From contig JAWKZW010000001.1 of NCBI GenBank assembly GCA_041395725.1, positions 248,001-312,000 on the forward strand: a stretch of 64,000 bases of DNA, given 5' to 3'. Within the stretch, counting starts at the first letter, position 1. The number at the start of each line of letters is the position of its first letter. Shown in pieces: positions 34,841 to 43,957 of this stretch. The position numbers were made by a program, and so were the translations under genes. The stretch comes from Gammaproteobacteria bacterium (lineage in GTDB: Bacteria; Pseudomonadota; Gammaproteobacteria; Pseudomonadales; Pseudohongiellaceae). A model generated the notes under the pieces. It made no database searches. It saw nothing but the letters and a program-made list of their open reading frames with translations, and was not told the origin of the DNA.

Positions 34841-35692
34841 TCAAGGTTGCTGCAGCACGGTTTCCAGCCTCGGCTGATCCACCATTCGCAGCTCTCGCCG
34901 GGGAAAGGGAATTGCGATCTGATTTGCCCCGAGCGCCTGAAAAACAGCCATATTGCACCGGTAACGGGTCTCGAACAGTTTTTCTGTCCGCACCCAGATC
35001 CGGATACCGACAATGATCGCACTGTCGCCGAATGCATGAATACCCACCTGGGGTTCCCGCACCTCACTGGCACCTTCGATACCCTGCAGCGCAGCCCGGA
35101 TCACCTGCACGGCTTTTTCCGGGTCGCTGTCGTAGGCGATGCCCACTTCCAGTTCCAGCGCGGAATCCTGCTGGGAATTGTGAATGATCTCGCCGACAAT
35201 GTGCTTATTAGGTATGGTGATCAGCTCATTATCTTCGTTACTCAGCACCGTCGACGAAAGCTTCACCTCCCTGACCAGCCCGGCGACTCCCTGCACTTTG
35301 ATGGTATCTCCCACCACAAAGGGCCGCGTCAGGATGATGGCGAGCCCGGCGCTGTAGTTGGATAACAGCCCCTGTACCGCCAGTCCTGCACCCAGGCCGA
35401 CCGCGCCGATGGCTGCCACGAAAGGGGTTATCTGAATACCCAGTTTCGGAAGCGCCACAATCAGAACGGCGACAATGATGCCTATTCTCACCACGCTGGC
35501 AAAAAAGCGACTGAGTGTGACATCAATATTCTTTTTCTGGCTCAGCGCAAAAATACCGTTGCCTACCTTGCGGGCAATAAACAGCCCAACCAGCAGAATG
35601 ATAATGGCGCCAATGATCTGAAAACTGTAAGTGACCAGGTATTCCACCACCATGCTGTAGATCTGGGTCATCTGCTCTAATTCCTGTTCCAT
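34841..35692 (-). CDS. mscS: Small-conductance mechanosensitive channel, MscS family
   Basis: This 283-residue protein has three membrane segments, the third being the pore helix AAIGAVGLGAGLAVQGLLSN with the alternating Gly/Ala pattern of MscS. The beta domain follows with RPFVVGDTIKVQGVAGLVRE and LSNEDNELITIPNKHIVGE. The C-terminal alpha/beta domain ends at PFPRRELRM. It has the standard length for E. coli-type MscS. The channel opens under membrane tension and releases solutes during hypo-osmotic shock. The gene stands alone. Confidence 0.93.
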   Translation of the reverse strand: MEQELEQMTQIYSMVVEYLVTYSFQIIGAIIILLVGLFIARKVGNGIFALSQKKNIDVTLSRFFASVVRIGIIVAVLIVALPKLGIQITPFVAAIGAVGLGAGLAVQGLLSNYSAGLAIILTRPFVVGDTIKVQGVAGLVREVKLSSTVLSNEDNELITIPNKHIVGEIIHNSQQDSALELEVGIAYDSDPEKAVQVIRAALQGIEGASEVREPQVGIHAFGDSAIIVGIRIWVRTEKLFETRYRCNMAVFQALGANQIAIPFPRRELRMVDQPRLETVLQQP

Positions 35693-35995
35693 AGTTTTTC
35701 ACTCGCCTTGGGGGCGCTACCAGCAAGCGCCGTTGAGATACCGGACCGCCGAGGGGTCCACTGTCACTGCGGGTTTCAGCCAGATTGGTTACACTATTCC
35801 GATCCCGCGCTCTGTACTCGAATTCTCCGGTAATCGTGCCCGCTTGTCATCCGGACCCGCCCGCCTCAGGGAATTGACGCCTATGCGGGCCGGAAGAACC
35901 GTTCCTTTAGTCCTTCCAGACTTGAATTCCGCCGGGGATTTTCTGCTACACTCACCAGTCTCAACATATAAAACTACAGCAAAGCGGTTGAAATT
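35693..35995. other. Divergent intergenic region, no gene seen
   Basis: It lies between the mscS start and the small exported protein gene. It should contain both promoters, but no confident site was picked out. Confidence 0.4.
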
Positions 35996-36397
35996 ATGAA
36001 ACTTACAAGTTTGTTAACCAGCCTGACAATCTGCCTGCTGCTGACAGGTACGGCCTCTGCCCAGTTGGAAAGCAGCCAGGTTTCGGTGGTCGGGGCCTGG
36101 GCAGGCACGCTGGTAATCGGACGTGATTCCTACGCCGTGACCTTCAACCTGACCCGGGAAGGGGATACCTACGGTGCCGCCCTGATCAGCCCGCAGCTCG
36201 GTATTTACGGCATGCCCGCCGAATCGGTAAAGCTGGAGAACAATCGTATTACCATCCGGCTGGACATCCTGGCAGCTGAATATACCGGCCGTCTCAGAAT
36301 GGATGAATCGGGCAGTCAGGTGGACTTCATCGATGGCGAGTGGTTTCAGGAGGGCGAGATGGTACCCATCATTCTGCGCCCTTCGGAGGCTTTGTAG
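35996..36397 (+). CDS. Small exported beta-rich protein
   Basis: This 133-residue protein has a signal peptide (LLTSLTICLLLTGTASAQ). Its single beta-rich domain has the pattern VVGAWAGTLVI, YGAALISPQLGIYGMPAESV, YTGRLRMDESGSQVDFIDGE and WFQEGEMVPIILRP. I recognise this pattern (GxWxGTL, SPxQGxxGIP, GxWxQGGxxxPL) as a domain often found in front of, or next to, secreted serine hydrolases; here it stands alone. Its role is unknown, possibly ligand or lipid binding. It is convergent with the TonB receptor gene 28 bp downstream. Confidence 0.7.
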   Translation: MKLTSLLTSLTICLLLTGTASAQLESSQVSVVGAWAGTLVIGRDSYAVTFNLTREGDTYGAALISPQLGIYGMPAESVKLENNRITIRLDILAAEYTGRLRMDESGSQVDFIDGEWFQEGEMVPIILRPSEAL

Positions 36398-36425
36398 TTT
36401 CGGGCACCACGGACCTGATCGACGG

Positions 36426-38573
36426 TCAGAACGTACCACTCATCCGGAACGTGATCACACGGCCGGAGCCGTTGCACATATACTCCACTTCTTCCAGAAT
36501 CCCATCACTGCGACGACCATCAAAGCGAACCCGGTCCCGGCAATTCTGTCCATCGAACAGATTGCGTGAATCCAGCCGGAATGACATGTTATCGAAGGCG
36601 AACACCTCGACAAACGCCATGGCGAACCCGTCGCTCCGGCTTGCCTCGATGTCCTCCAGATCCCAGAGTTTGTTGTCGCCATTGATCGGACTGTTCATGT
36701 TCATTCCATAGTTCATCCGCCAGCGGGGGATGTCATGGCGAAAACCGAGCTGGAACTGACCTTTGCTGTAATCGTTAAAACTGCGTACTTCCCCGGTAAT
36801 GGGGTCCGTGACCTCGGAAACCCGCGCACTCGCCCTGGATGTCACCAGGACATCGGGCAGGTTGAACATGGACAGACGTACGCTGGCACGCACGTCGAGC
36901 ACCATCATGTCACCTTTGCCGGAATTACCCCAGGCTGAACGCAGATTGTCATCTGACGGCGACACATCGATTCGCTGCCGGAAATCATAATGCCGGTGCT
37001 TGTAGAGATTCGCTGAGACGACACCGAGATCGTCAGGCAGGCGATACTCCGCCAGCAGATTGTAGTTCCACCAGTAATCCGGGCGCAGTTCCGTGTTGCC
37101 CGCCTGAGTATCGGCATCCACATCGCCCTGATCGATCACGGCAACAAAATCCGAGAAGCTCAACTGTCGCACGATTTTTTCTATCATCAGGCGCAGCTGC
37201 AGAGTTGGCGTGATATCGAACCGGTAATCCAGCTTGGGCTTGAAGAAACTGAAATCACGCTTCTTGCTGGTATCTCCAGACTGGGAGATTTCGGAGGTTT
37301 CATACACCATCGAAGTTTCCAGGCTCATGCGGGGATTCAGCTGCCAGTTATGGATGGCGAAAGGTTCGTAGCGTATTTCCTCCACCGCGGTATTGGCGTT
37401 TGCCACGGCCACGGGGACCAGGCCACCATGACTGGCCGAGGGTGTGCCGCTGCTGGAATCCACTGCCAGGGCCAGGCTGGAGTCCAGCGTGGTCTGGCTC
37501 CGCTCCAGACCGAACTCAATGTCCTGACCATCGAACAGGCCCATCGTGTAGGAGCCGCGTAAAATGCGCTCTTCGAGAACGCTGCTGTTGCTGAGAAACA
37601 GATTCTTGTTCTCCGAACCGTCCTCAAACACCTCGAAACGCTCCCGGATGCTGGCCTGATCATTCTGGTTGGCGATTCCCAGCAGTTTGAAACGCTGACC
37701 GTTGTCGAAACGGTACTCCACGTCGCCCCCGACCTCCCAGTTGCTCTGGGTGCCAGGAAGATCCTCCCGCTCGAAATAGGGCAGGTAGGCGCCATCACGC
37801 ACATCAATGGTAGTCCGGTCTATCTCGGTCGGATTATCATCGTCCTGATACAGCGCATTAAAACGCACACTGCTGCGCTCGGAGAACTGATAGTCCAGGT
37901 TGGTAGACAAAGAATAGGTTGTCTGCTCCCGAATGCGATCTTCATCGATGAGATCATTGGGTGAGCCGTCGGGCAGAATACTGCGCTCCTCCAGTTCCCG
38001 GTGCTGGTAGCGGGGCTCGGCGGAGGCGCTGACCAGAAAATTGAGCTGGCCGGATTGGCCGCCATAGGCAAACGAGCCTCCCGGCTTGGCCTCACTGTCC
38101 TGGTAATAATCCATGCTGGCTTCGTAGGAAACGCTGGTATTGGATAACTGCTCGAACAACACCACGTTGATGATCTGGGTACTGCCCCTGACATCCAGTT
38201 CTCCGGACGTGCCGCGAATAATCTCGATGTAATTCACCTGATCAGAGGAAATCCGGTCCAGCTGTGATTGACTGTTGTTGCTCTTGCCGGCAGTCCGTTT
38301 GCCGTTGATGAGAATCTCCGTACCACCACCACCGCTGCCAAGTCCCCGGCCGCCCCGGCTGGCGTTACCGCCTCGCGGCCCTCCGCCCTGCACACTGATG
38401 CCGGGAATACGGTTCAGCATGTCCTGGGCAGTGACGGGGAGGTACTCGGCGAAGTAGGAAGCCGGGTACATGACAGTGGAATCGTCCCCGACGTTGTCCT
38501 GCGCCTGAAGTTGACGGGGAACGGTATACATCACCAGCAATGTGGCAACTCGAATAAGACGGGGAGTATTCAT
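36426..38573 (-). CDS. TonB-dependent receptor with large beta-barrel
   Basis: This 715-residue protein starts at the ATG at 38573, whose product begins with a signal segment (LIRVATLLVMYTVPRQLQAQ). The plug domain has YLPVTAQDMLNRIPGISVQG, a Gly/Arg-rich loop, TEILINGKR and VNYIEIIRGTSGELDVRG. The barrel follows, with many aromatic strands, and ends VITFRMSGTF. The plug lacks the usual carboxypeptidase-like extension. The ligand is unknown. It stands alone, and the upstream in-frame codons to 38639 are considered non-coding because they precede the signal peptide. Confidence 0.85.
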   Translation of the reverse strand: MNTPRLIRVATLLVMYTVPRQLQAQDNVGDDSTVMYPASYFAEYLPVTAQDMLNRIPGISVQGGGPRGGNASRGGRGLGSGGGGTEILINGKRTAGKSNNSQSQLDRISSDQVNYIEIIRGTSGELDVRGSTQIINVVLFEQLSNTSVSYEASMDYYQDSEAKPGGSFAYGGQSGQLNFLVSASAEPRYQHRELEERSILPDGSPNDLIDEDRIREQTTYSLSTNLDYQFSERSSVRFNALYQDDDNPTEIDRTTIDVRDGAYLPYFEREDLPGTQSNWEVGGDVEYRFDNGQRFKLLGIANQNDQASIRERFEVFEDGSENKNLFLSNSSVLEERILRGSYTMGLFDGQDIEFGLERSQTTLDSSLALAVDSSSGTPSASHGGLVPVAVANANTAVEEIRYEPFAIHNWQLNPRMSLETSMVYETSEISQSGDTSKKRDFSFFKPKLDYRFDITPTLQLRLMIEKIVRQLSFSDFVAVIDQGDVDADTQAGNTELRPDYWWNYNLLAEYRLPDDLGVVSANLYKHRHYDFRQRIDVSPSDDNLRSAWGNSGKGDMMVLDVRASVRLSMFNLPDVLVTSRASARVSEVTDPITGEVRSFNDYSKGQFQLGFRHDIPRWRMNYGMNMNSPINGDNKLWDLEDIEASRSDGFAMAFVEVFAFDNMSFRLDSRNLFDGQNCRDRVRFDGRRSDGILEEVEYMCNGSGRVITFRMSGTF

Positions 38574-38954
38574 AGTTCTATTACTTGTAAGAGCCTGATT
38601 CGCTTGATCCCGGTTCATTCTGTTGGAACGATCGATCAAACGAATCCACAGACCAGAGTCTGTCCGGGCAAAACCGACATTATAATAAAACTCAGCCAGG
38701 GCGACTGTGACAATTTGTAAGCGATATGGCGCTGTAACACCCGGCTGCAGCGCCTCGGCTATCTATTAACCGCCAAGCACCAAGCACCAAGCATTGACCA
38801 TCATCAATCATCTGTCAGGCATCTCGCAAACACAGTAACAGCGATAACCAACCAGTCGATCAACCTAACCCCCTGCCGGAGCCCGGCCTGCAATAGCATC
38901 GGTCGTCTCTCCAACCGGCAAAGCGGCTAACCGGAGACTTCGTCACTCCGGCAT
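38574..38954. other. Intergenic region, no gene seen
   Basis: It lies between the TonB receptor promoter and the end of the cytochrome/propeller gene. It contains a short tandem CCAAGCA repeat near 38775-38793. Nothing else is supported. Confidence 0.4.
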
Positions 38955-40376
38955 TCAGTCAACCTGCATGTAGACGGTGCCGACCCGCTTGGGTGTCTGC
39001 CCCACATCGATCTTGGCCACGACCGTCATGGATTCGGTGTCGACTGCATAAGTGGCATTATCCCCGGCGGCACCGATATAGGCGGTTTTACCATCCGGCG
39101 TGAAAGTTACCCATTCCGGGTGCTGCCCCACAAAGACTCTGCCTATTTCCTTCAGATCCGGAAGGGAGTGGATGTAAACGTGGCTGTAAACCTTGCTGGT
39201 TGACCATAACGTCCGCCCATCCGGTGAAACGCCCAGCCCATGGGCGGGAGCCGCCTGCAGACCATCCAGATGAGCCTCCTCCCCTTCGACCGGCGGATGC
39301 TCTATCCGCGCGACTTCCTGTCGGGAATTGAAATCCACAACCGCGAAGCCATGAAAATCGGATAATTGAACAAAGATGTTCTTCGTGGAACCGTCCGGAT
39401 GCGTGTCAAAGATCATTGGACGGATACCTGAATCCATCTCCTTGGTCCAGGCCATCTCGTCGGTGGCGGTATCGATGACATTGATCGTACTGCGCTGAAT
39501 GGAGCCGGCTACGGCATAGCGCCCGTCCGGAGTCACATACACATTATGAATCGGGCCGACGGTTGGAACCGTCTTGATATTTTCCATATTGACCACGTCG
39601 ATCACATCGACAGCGCCGGGAGCCTCCATGATTCCGACGTAGACCTTGCTGCCATCCTTGCTCACAGCCACGTTGTTAGGACGACCACTCAGGTGAATAC
39701 GACGTTTAACGCGCAACGTTCTGGAATCGACCACATCGAGCGTGTGCAGCGCTTCGTTGGAAATATAAATCTGGCTGCCGTCGGGCGCCCCGGTCACACC
39801 ATGGGGAATTTCGATGTGCTCGATGACACCCACCGCTGTGTTGGACACCGGGTCTATAATGTGAGAATTGTCCCCTGCGGCGTTGGTCTGAATAATTCTC
39901 ACCACCGTGCCGGAGGGTTCTCTGCGCTTGGTGGCACCCGCAACCCAATCCGCCATGATCTGCCACTCAGGGTCACTCTGATTGGCGAAGTGCTTACCGC
40001 CACCGTGGAAGGGATCGCCGCCCGCCGACGCGGCAAGCGGATGAGTGAGAAAACGACTTTGCAACGGATGCTCGCCGGGCCGGGTAAAGGCCGCGGCATA
40101 CTCAAAGTTCTGCCGTGATTGTTCGTCGGTCCAGAAAAACTGCCCTTCTTCCAGTGGCTGCAGTCGGAAACCACTGCTGCGCGTGTGGCACTGGATACAG
40201 CGGATGTTGTTGTTGCGTTTGGCCAGGAAAATCGGCTGCACTTCGTTCTTGAAGAATTCGAAATCCAGCTCGACGCTGTTCTGGGCAAATGCCGGCACCG
40301 CGGGGCCAAGTATAAATGACAGAGGCAGAACGGCAGACAGGAACAGAGATCGTATCGACGGAACACTGGGGCTCAT
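38955..40376 (-). CDS. Periplasmic cytochrome c-domain YVTN-type beta-propeller
   Basis: This 473-residue protein has a signal peptide (SLFLSAVLPLSFILGPAVPAFA). Its N-terminal domain has one haem-binding motif, IRCIQCHTR, near residue 58 and a conserved HPLAASAGGDPFHGGGKHF segment. A seven-bladed YVTN-type propeller follows (residues about 170-470; GVTGAPDGSQIYISNEA, VAVSKDGSKVYVGIME, VYVTPDGRYAVAGS, GVSPDGRTLWSTSK, VTFTPDGKTAYIG). This looks like an electron-transfer or redox-sensing protein of the periplasm. Relatives occur near PQQ dehydrogenases, but the one here is 4 kb away. Confidence 0.8.
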   Translation of the reverse strand: MSPSVPSIRSLFLSAVLPLSFILGPAVPAFAQNSVELDFEFFKNEVQPIFLAKRNNNIRCIQCHTRSSGFRLQPLEEGQFFWTDEQSRQNFEYAAAFTRPGEHPLQSRFLTHPLAASAGGDPFHGGGKHFANQSDPEWQIMADWVAGATKRREPSGTVVRIIQTNAAGDNSHIIDPVSNTAVGVIEHIEIPHGVTGAPDGSQIYISNEALHTLDVVDSRTLRVKRRIHLSGRPNNVAVSKDGSKVYVGIMEAPGAVDVIDVVNMENIKTVPTVGPIHNVYVTPDGRYAVAGSIQRSTINVIDTATDEMAWTKEMDSGIRPMIFDTHPDGSTKNIFVQLSDFHGFAVVDFNSRQEVARIEHPPVEGEEAHLDGLQAAPAHGLGVSPDGRTLWSTSKVYSHVYIHSLPDLKEIGRVFVGQHPEWVTFTPDGKTAYIGAAGDNATYAVDTESMTVVAKIDVGQTPKRVGTVYMQVD

Positions 40377-40591
40377 GTCGAACCTCCTTTTTGGTTTTTT
40401 TGAGGTTGGGAATCGAGCTTAACCAAGGCCACCGGCGAATGCAATACATCCTGGACCCGGGTAGAGTCTCAATCTTAAATAGTTGCTTCCGCATGGATTT
40501 TGTTCTGGGCTGCGCCCGCCCGTGGGAATCAGGATCTGTTTCCTGTATTGGGTCTGATTGGGTTCTTGTTGGGTTCTTTCCTGAGACCGCC

Positions 40592-40730
40592 CCACTCCGG
40601 GGGAGCCTGCCGACGGAGCAACGCGCACCCCTCCGGGGTTCCCTCCCTCGGTCAGGAGCCCGCAAGCGGTCTCCTTCGGTCAGTCGGTGCTGCGTTTTAA
40701 TTGCTCCGTCGGCAGGCTCCCCCGGAGTGG
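40592..40730. repeat. 139-bp element with 30-bp perfect inverted repeats
   Basis: The left arm at 40592-40621 begins CCACTCCGGGGGAGCCTGCC, and the right arm at 40701-40730 is its exact reverse complement. A 79-bp GC-rich interior separates them. Transcribed, it would form a very stable hairpin. No coding content or known family was identified. Confidence 0.85.
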
Positions 40731-40871
40731 TGCTCAGTGCCGGATTCTATCCTTAGTGGATGGATGCAAGAGTGCGACCGCGCTTTCTTCACAACTTCGC
40801 TTGTAAATCGATTTGCAATCACTTCCGCCACCTTCGAAGCCACCGTATGCTGAGTGCCACCTGGTGCTAAG

Positions 40872-41280
40872 GCGTGGTCGGCAGGGGGTTCGGTGGGCTG
40901 CAATCAAGGACCAGCGCTGAACGGCGAAAAATGACCGTCCTTCAGGGCATTTAAGGAGCCTCTGATGAATTATCACAACGCTCTGCGGGAGTCTGTCGGG
41001 AGCTACTGCTAGGCGTCGTGCGCAGGTAAGGGTAACTCCCTTGCCAAGCGCGACAACGACGCAGTGGCGCCTGACAGGCCCCGCCCGGAGGGGCCTTCAG
41101 ACAACCCCGCTGGCTTCGTTGCACTGCCTTGACAGGCCGACGCAAGCCGGCGGCAATGCGCCTTTCCAGCGGACCTGTCTGAAGGCCAGAGCATTGTGAT
41201 AATTCATCAGAGGCTCCTTAGAGTGAAGGAACCCGGGACGGGCGCGGTCCGCAGCCCACCGAACCCCCTGCCGGCCGCGC
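40872..41280. repeat. Outer inverted repeat pair around the 269-bp element
   Basis: GCAGGGGGTTCGGTGGGCTG at 40881 onward and its exact complement at 41251-41271 (21 bp), extended with two mismatches to 30 bp (40872-40901 and 41251-41280), enclose the 269-bp element. The latter probably inserted inside an older palindromic sequence. Confidence 0.75.
40952..41220. repeat. Complete 269-bp MITE-like element with 33-bp inverted repeats
   Basis: The left end begins TAAGGAGCCTCTGATGAATT. The right end, read in reverse complement, matches it at 32 of 33 positions. The interior is GC-rich and has no coding capacity beyond shadows. Partial relatives lie at 13367-13490, 20251-20425 and 21339-21378, so this is a dispersed family. 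No transposase with matching ends is in the window. Confidence 0.85.
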
Positions 41281-41401
41281 CGCTCGAAGCCACTCCGTGC
41301 GCCCGCAAGCAGCGATTGCGCAAAATAAGCCTCCAGGCTGCCAGTCACCCCAGACCAGCAAGACACTGTATTGAAATACTGCTTAGACCCGGGTTCAACC
41401 C

Positions 41402-42754
41402 TCAGCCAGCACTGCGCGATGAGCTTGAGTCCTCGCGATCGGAAGGACCCGCAGACCGACGATGCTCGCTGATATGAGACTTCACATCGACCAGGATCTT
41501 CAGGGCGATCAACAACACCAGTGCCAGCAGCGGGGCATCCAGAGCCATGGTCAGGAAACCGCCGAAGATAATGGTCAGGTGCATGATGATGATGCGCCGG
41601 TAAGGCGCGTGCATCTGCTGCCTGACGCTGGTTCCCAGGTATTCCCGGGCGCCGAGAAAGTTAAGCCGGAACGATATTCCGTGGCTGATCAGCAGGCCCA
41701 GCAGAGCAGGCCAAAGCGCGATGAAATCGGCCACTACCTGGCTGGTGGAAGGATCTGCTCCATCGGGCCCGGACAGGAACAGAGCATAGATGAACAACAG
41801 ATGGCCGACCATGAAACCACCAAAGTGGCCGATGAAAAACGGACCGAGAAACAGGATTGACCAGCGCCCGATAACCCACATCTTCAGGAGATTGAACAGC
41901 CCGATGATGGCGCTTTCCGCCCAGAACAGCAGCATGATGTCCCCTATGCTCCAGTTGGCCAGCAGCACACCAGCCAGCGGTATCAGGTTCGCCAGCACCA
42001 GCATCCGGGTGGAAGTCGCCTGCAGCCCTGCTTCCCACCCGACCATCGAGGGTGCCTGCAGGGACGCCACAGTGTCTGACCTTGCTGCTTTTTCATCTGC
42101 CTGCTGCTGCGACTCGCCGCTGGGTTCGCCGGGCGGGCTATCAGCCAGCAGTTTTTTCAGGCGGTTGATAATTTCGGCCGCCCTGGCCTCGGACAGTTGG
42201 GAACCCACTCTGACCGTCTCTCCGGCGTAGTCGAATGCCAGGTGGTCTCCTCGCCAGCGGTGCCCCGTCTCATCACCCGCCCTGGCCTGCGCCGCCGGCA
42301 GCCAGCGCAGATTGGTAATCTGCCCGGCACGAAAATCGGCACCCACTCCCATCCGCAGCACCTCAACCCGGATGCGCAGCCAGCCAGGACGCAGCTGCAA
42401 CGTCTCCGCGCCAGAACTCAGGGCCAGAAACAGCGTCAGCAGCACAAGCACACCCACCGACCAGCCCAGCAGCCAGAACAGGCCGAACAGCGCGGCAACC
42501 AGGCTGAACAGGCTGTCATCATCGGATCCGGCAAAAAGATTACCCACGCTGAAATAAGGTAGGCAGAACGCCGCCAGAAAACAACCGGAGACCAGGATAA
42601 GCGGCAGGGAGCGCCTGAACGGCAGCTTGAAAAAATCCTTCCCGGTCTGGTCGGTATCGAGTCGCAGGCCGACTTTCAACCGTGGTGCCAGCGGACCCAG
42701 GCCTTTAAACCGGGATACACGGTTCAATAGTCGGTTGGCATGCCTCTCGCCCAT
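41402..42754 (-). CDS. DUF6498-like polytopic membrane protein
   Basis: This 450-residue protein has an N-terminal part with two membrane segments (LPLILVSGCFLAAFCLPYF, ALFGLFWLLGWSVGVLVLLTL). A soluble middle of about 130 residues follows, then a C-terminal block of about six membrane segments with MLLFWAESAIIGLFNLLKMW and FIGHFGGFMVGHLLFIYALF. The latter pattern is that of DUF6498. The function is unknown. A linker rich in Ser, Gln and acidic residues (SGESQQQADEKAARS) joins the halves, so this may be a fusion of two smaller membrane modules. Confidence 0.75.
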   Translation of the reverse strand: MGERHANRLLNRVSRFKGLGPLAPRLKVGLRLDTDQTGKDFFKLPFRRSLPLILVSGCFLAAFCLPYFSVGNLFAGSDDDSLFSLVAALFGLFWLLGWSVGVLVLLTLFLALSSGAETLQLRPGWLRIRVEVLRMGVGADFRAGQITNLRWLPAAQARAGDETGHRWRGDHLAFDYAGETVRVGSQLSEARAAEIINRLKKLLADSPPGEPSGESQQQADEKAARSDTVASLQAPSMVGWEAGLQATSTRMLVLANLIPLAGVLLANWSIGDIMLLFWAESAIIGLFNLLKMWVIGRWSILFLGPFFIGHFGGFMVGHLLFIYALFLSGPDGADPSTSQVVADFIALWPALLGLLISHGISFRLNFLGAREYLGTSVRQQMHAPYRRIIIMHLTIIFGGFLTMALDAPLLALVLLIALKILVDVKSHISEHRRSAGPSDREDSSSSRSAG

Positions 42755-43171
42755 ATCGATGGCTCTCTCCTGATTACGGACCAGTCATTGACACCGGTCA
42801 GATAGCCGGTATGTCGGCCACTCCGCCCGGATTCTCAGTTGCGGGATTCAAACCTGCCATGCAGGGCGTCTTTATTAGCAGCCCGTTGTGGCCGCGGGAA
42901 TTCATAGAGGCCCGGGAATCCGGCCGGCCGTCCAATCCACTTGTTGTGTCGCCGGGCCGCTTGACAGCCACCTCGCCGGGGGGCCAGAGTACGCCCTGTA
43001 AGTCCAGAGTGGGCCAGGTAAATGCTTTCCCCATCCTTAACAATTGCCAGGCCGACCTATGCCGGCGGTAAAGCGCCTTACCAGCGCATTCAGCAGAAAA
43101 TCAGTGCCCTGCATTGATTCAACAGAGGTTTCTAAACCCTTGTCCGGCCGACCAGGCCCGGGAGTATCAAC
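42755..43171. other. Intergenic region, no gene seen
   Basis: Open frames on both strands (around 42800-43070) lack domain or ribosome-binding-site support. The last 40 bp hold GGGAG, the ribosome binding site of the next gene. Confidence 0.4.
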
Positions 43172-43930
43172 ATGTCGAACAATAACACCAATAGCCGGCG
43201 CAGATTCCTCTCACAAGCCCTGATCGGCTGCAGTGCCGTGGGCCTGTCGCCTTTTCTTTCTTTGCAGGCCGCCTTCGGCCAGCCGGCAAACACTCTGCGT
43301 ATCGGTATCATCGGGTCCGGCAACATCGGCGGTTCAATCGGGCTGCGCTGGGCCGAAGCGGGACATCAGGTACTGTTCTCGTCCCGCAACCCGGACCAGC
43401 TGGAAGAACTGGTGGAACAGGCCGGCAGCAATGCCCGGGCCGGCTACCCGGCTGACGCGGCCGGCTTTGGCGACGTGGTGCTGGTGGCCGTTCCCTATGG
43501 CGCCATGCCTCAGGTGGGGAGGGACTTTGCTCCTCTGATGCAGGGCAAGATCGTGATCGACTGCGGCAATCCCCGCGCCGACCGGGACGGCCCCATGGCT
43601 GAAGAGGCTATAGCCAAAGGTACCGGCATAGCCTCCGCGGAGTACTTTCCCGGTGTCAGGCTGGTGCGGGCCTTCAACGCGATCAGCTACCTGATGGTGC
43701 AGAACGAGGCTCATCGGGACGGTGAACTGATCGGGGTTCCCATTGCCGGGGACGATGTGGAGGCCGTGGCGGTAACCCGGCAACTGGTCCGGGACGCCGG
43801 CTTCGAGCCGGTGGTGGTCGGCGGCCTGGAACGGGCGCGGGAATTCGACCGTGGCACCAGCGTGTATGTCCGTGGAATGACCGCCATGGAGTTGCGCAGT
43901 GCCCTGGGACTGCCGGTCCCAGGAATCTAG
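43172..43930 (+). CDS. NADP-dependent F420H2 reductase-like oxidoreductase, Tat-exported
   Basis: This 252-residue protein has a twin-arginine-type leader (SRRRFLSQALIGCSAVG, cleavage near AFG). A Rossmann domain follows with RIGIIGSGNIGGSIGLRWAE, VLFSSRNPDQLEELV, DVVLVAVPYGAM, KIVIDCGNPRADRD and VRAFNAI. It matches the predicted dinucleotide-binding/F420-reductase-like group (COG2085). A Tat signal on a nucleotide-dependent enzyme suggests export with a bound cofactor, as in other periplasmic oxidoreductases. The substrate is unknown. The next gene begins 28 bp downstream. Confidence 0.82.
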   Translation: MSNNNTNSRRRFLSQALIGCSAVGLSPFLSLQAAFGQPANTLRIGIIGSGNIGGSIGLRWAEAGHQVLFSSRNPDQLEELVEQAGSNARAGYPADAAGFGDVVLVAVPYGAMPQVGRDFAPLMQGKIVIDCGNPRADRDGPMAEEAIAKGTGIASAEYFPGVRLVRAFNAISYLMVQNEAHRDGELIGVPIAGDDVEAVAVTRQLVRDAGFEPVVVGGLERAREFDRGTSVYVRGMTAMELRSALGLPVPGI

Positions 43931-43957
43931 CCACAGGCCCAAGGGCGAGAAACAGAC

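Larger units (their letters stand above)
40377..41401. other. Island of nested inverted repeats, no gene
   Basis: This 1-kb gap holds three repeat structures: a 139-bp element with a 30-bp perfect stem, a pair of outer inverted repeats, and between these a complete 269-bp element. Open frames run through palindromes and are not real genes. Confidence 0.75.

Noticed and set aside
40316..40756. 146-codon frame running through the repeat island
   Set aside because: It reads through both arms of the 30-bp palindrome and lacks a ribosome binding site or any domain.
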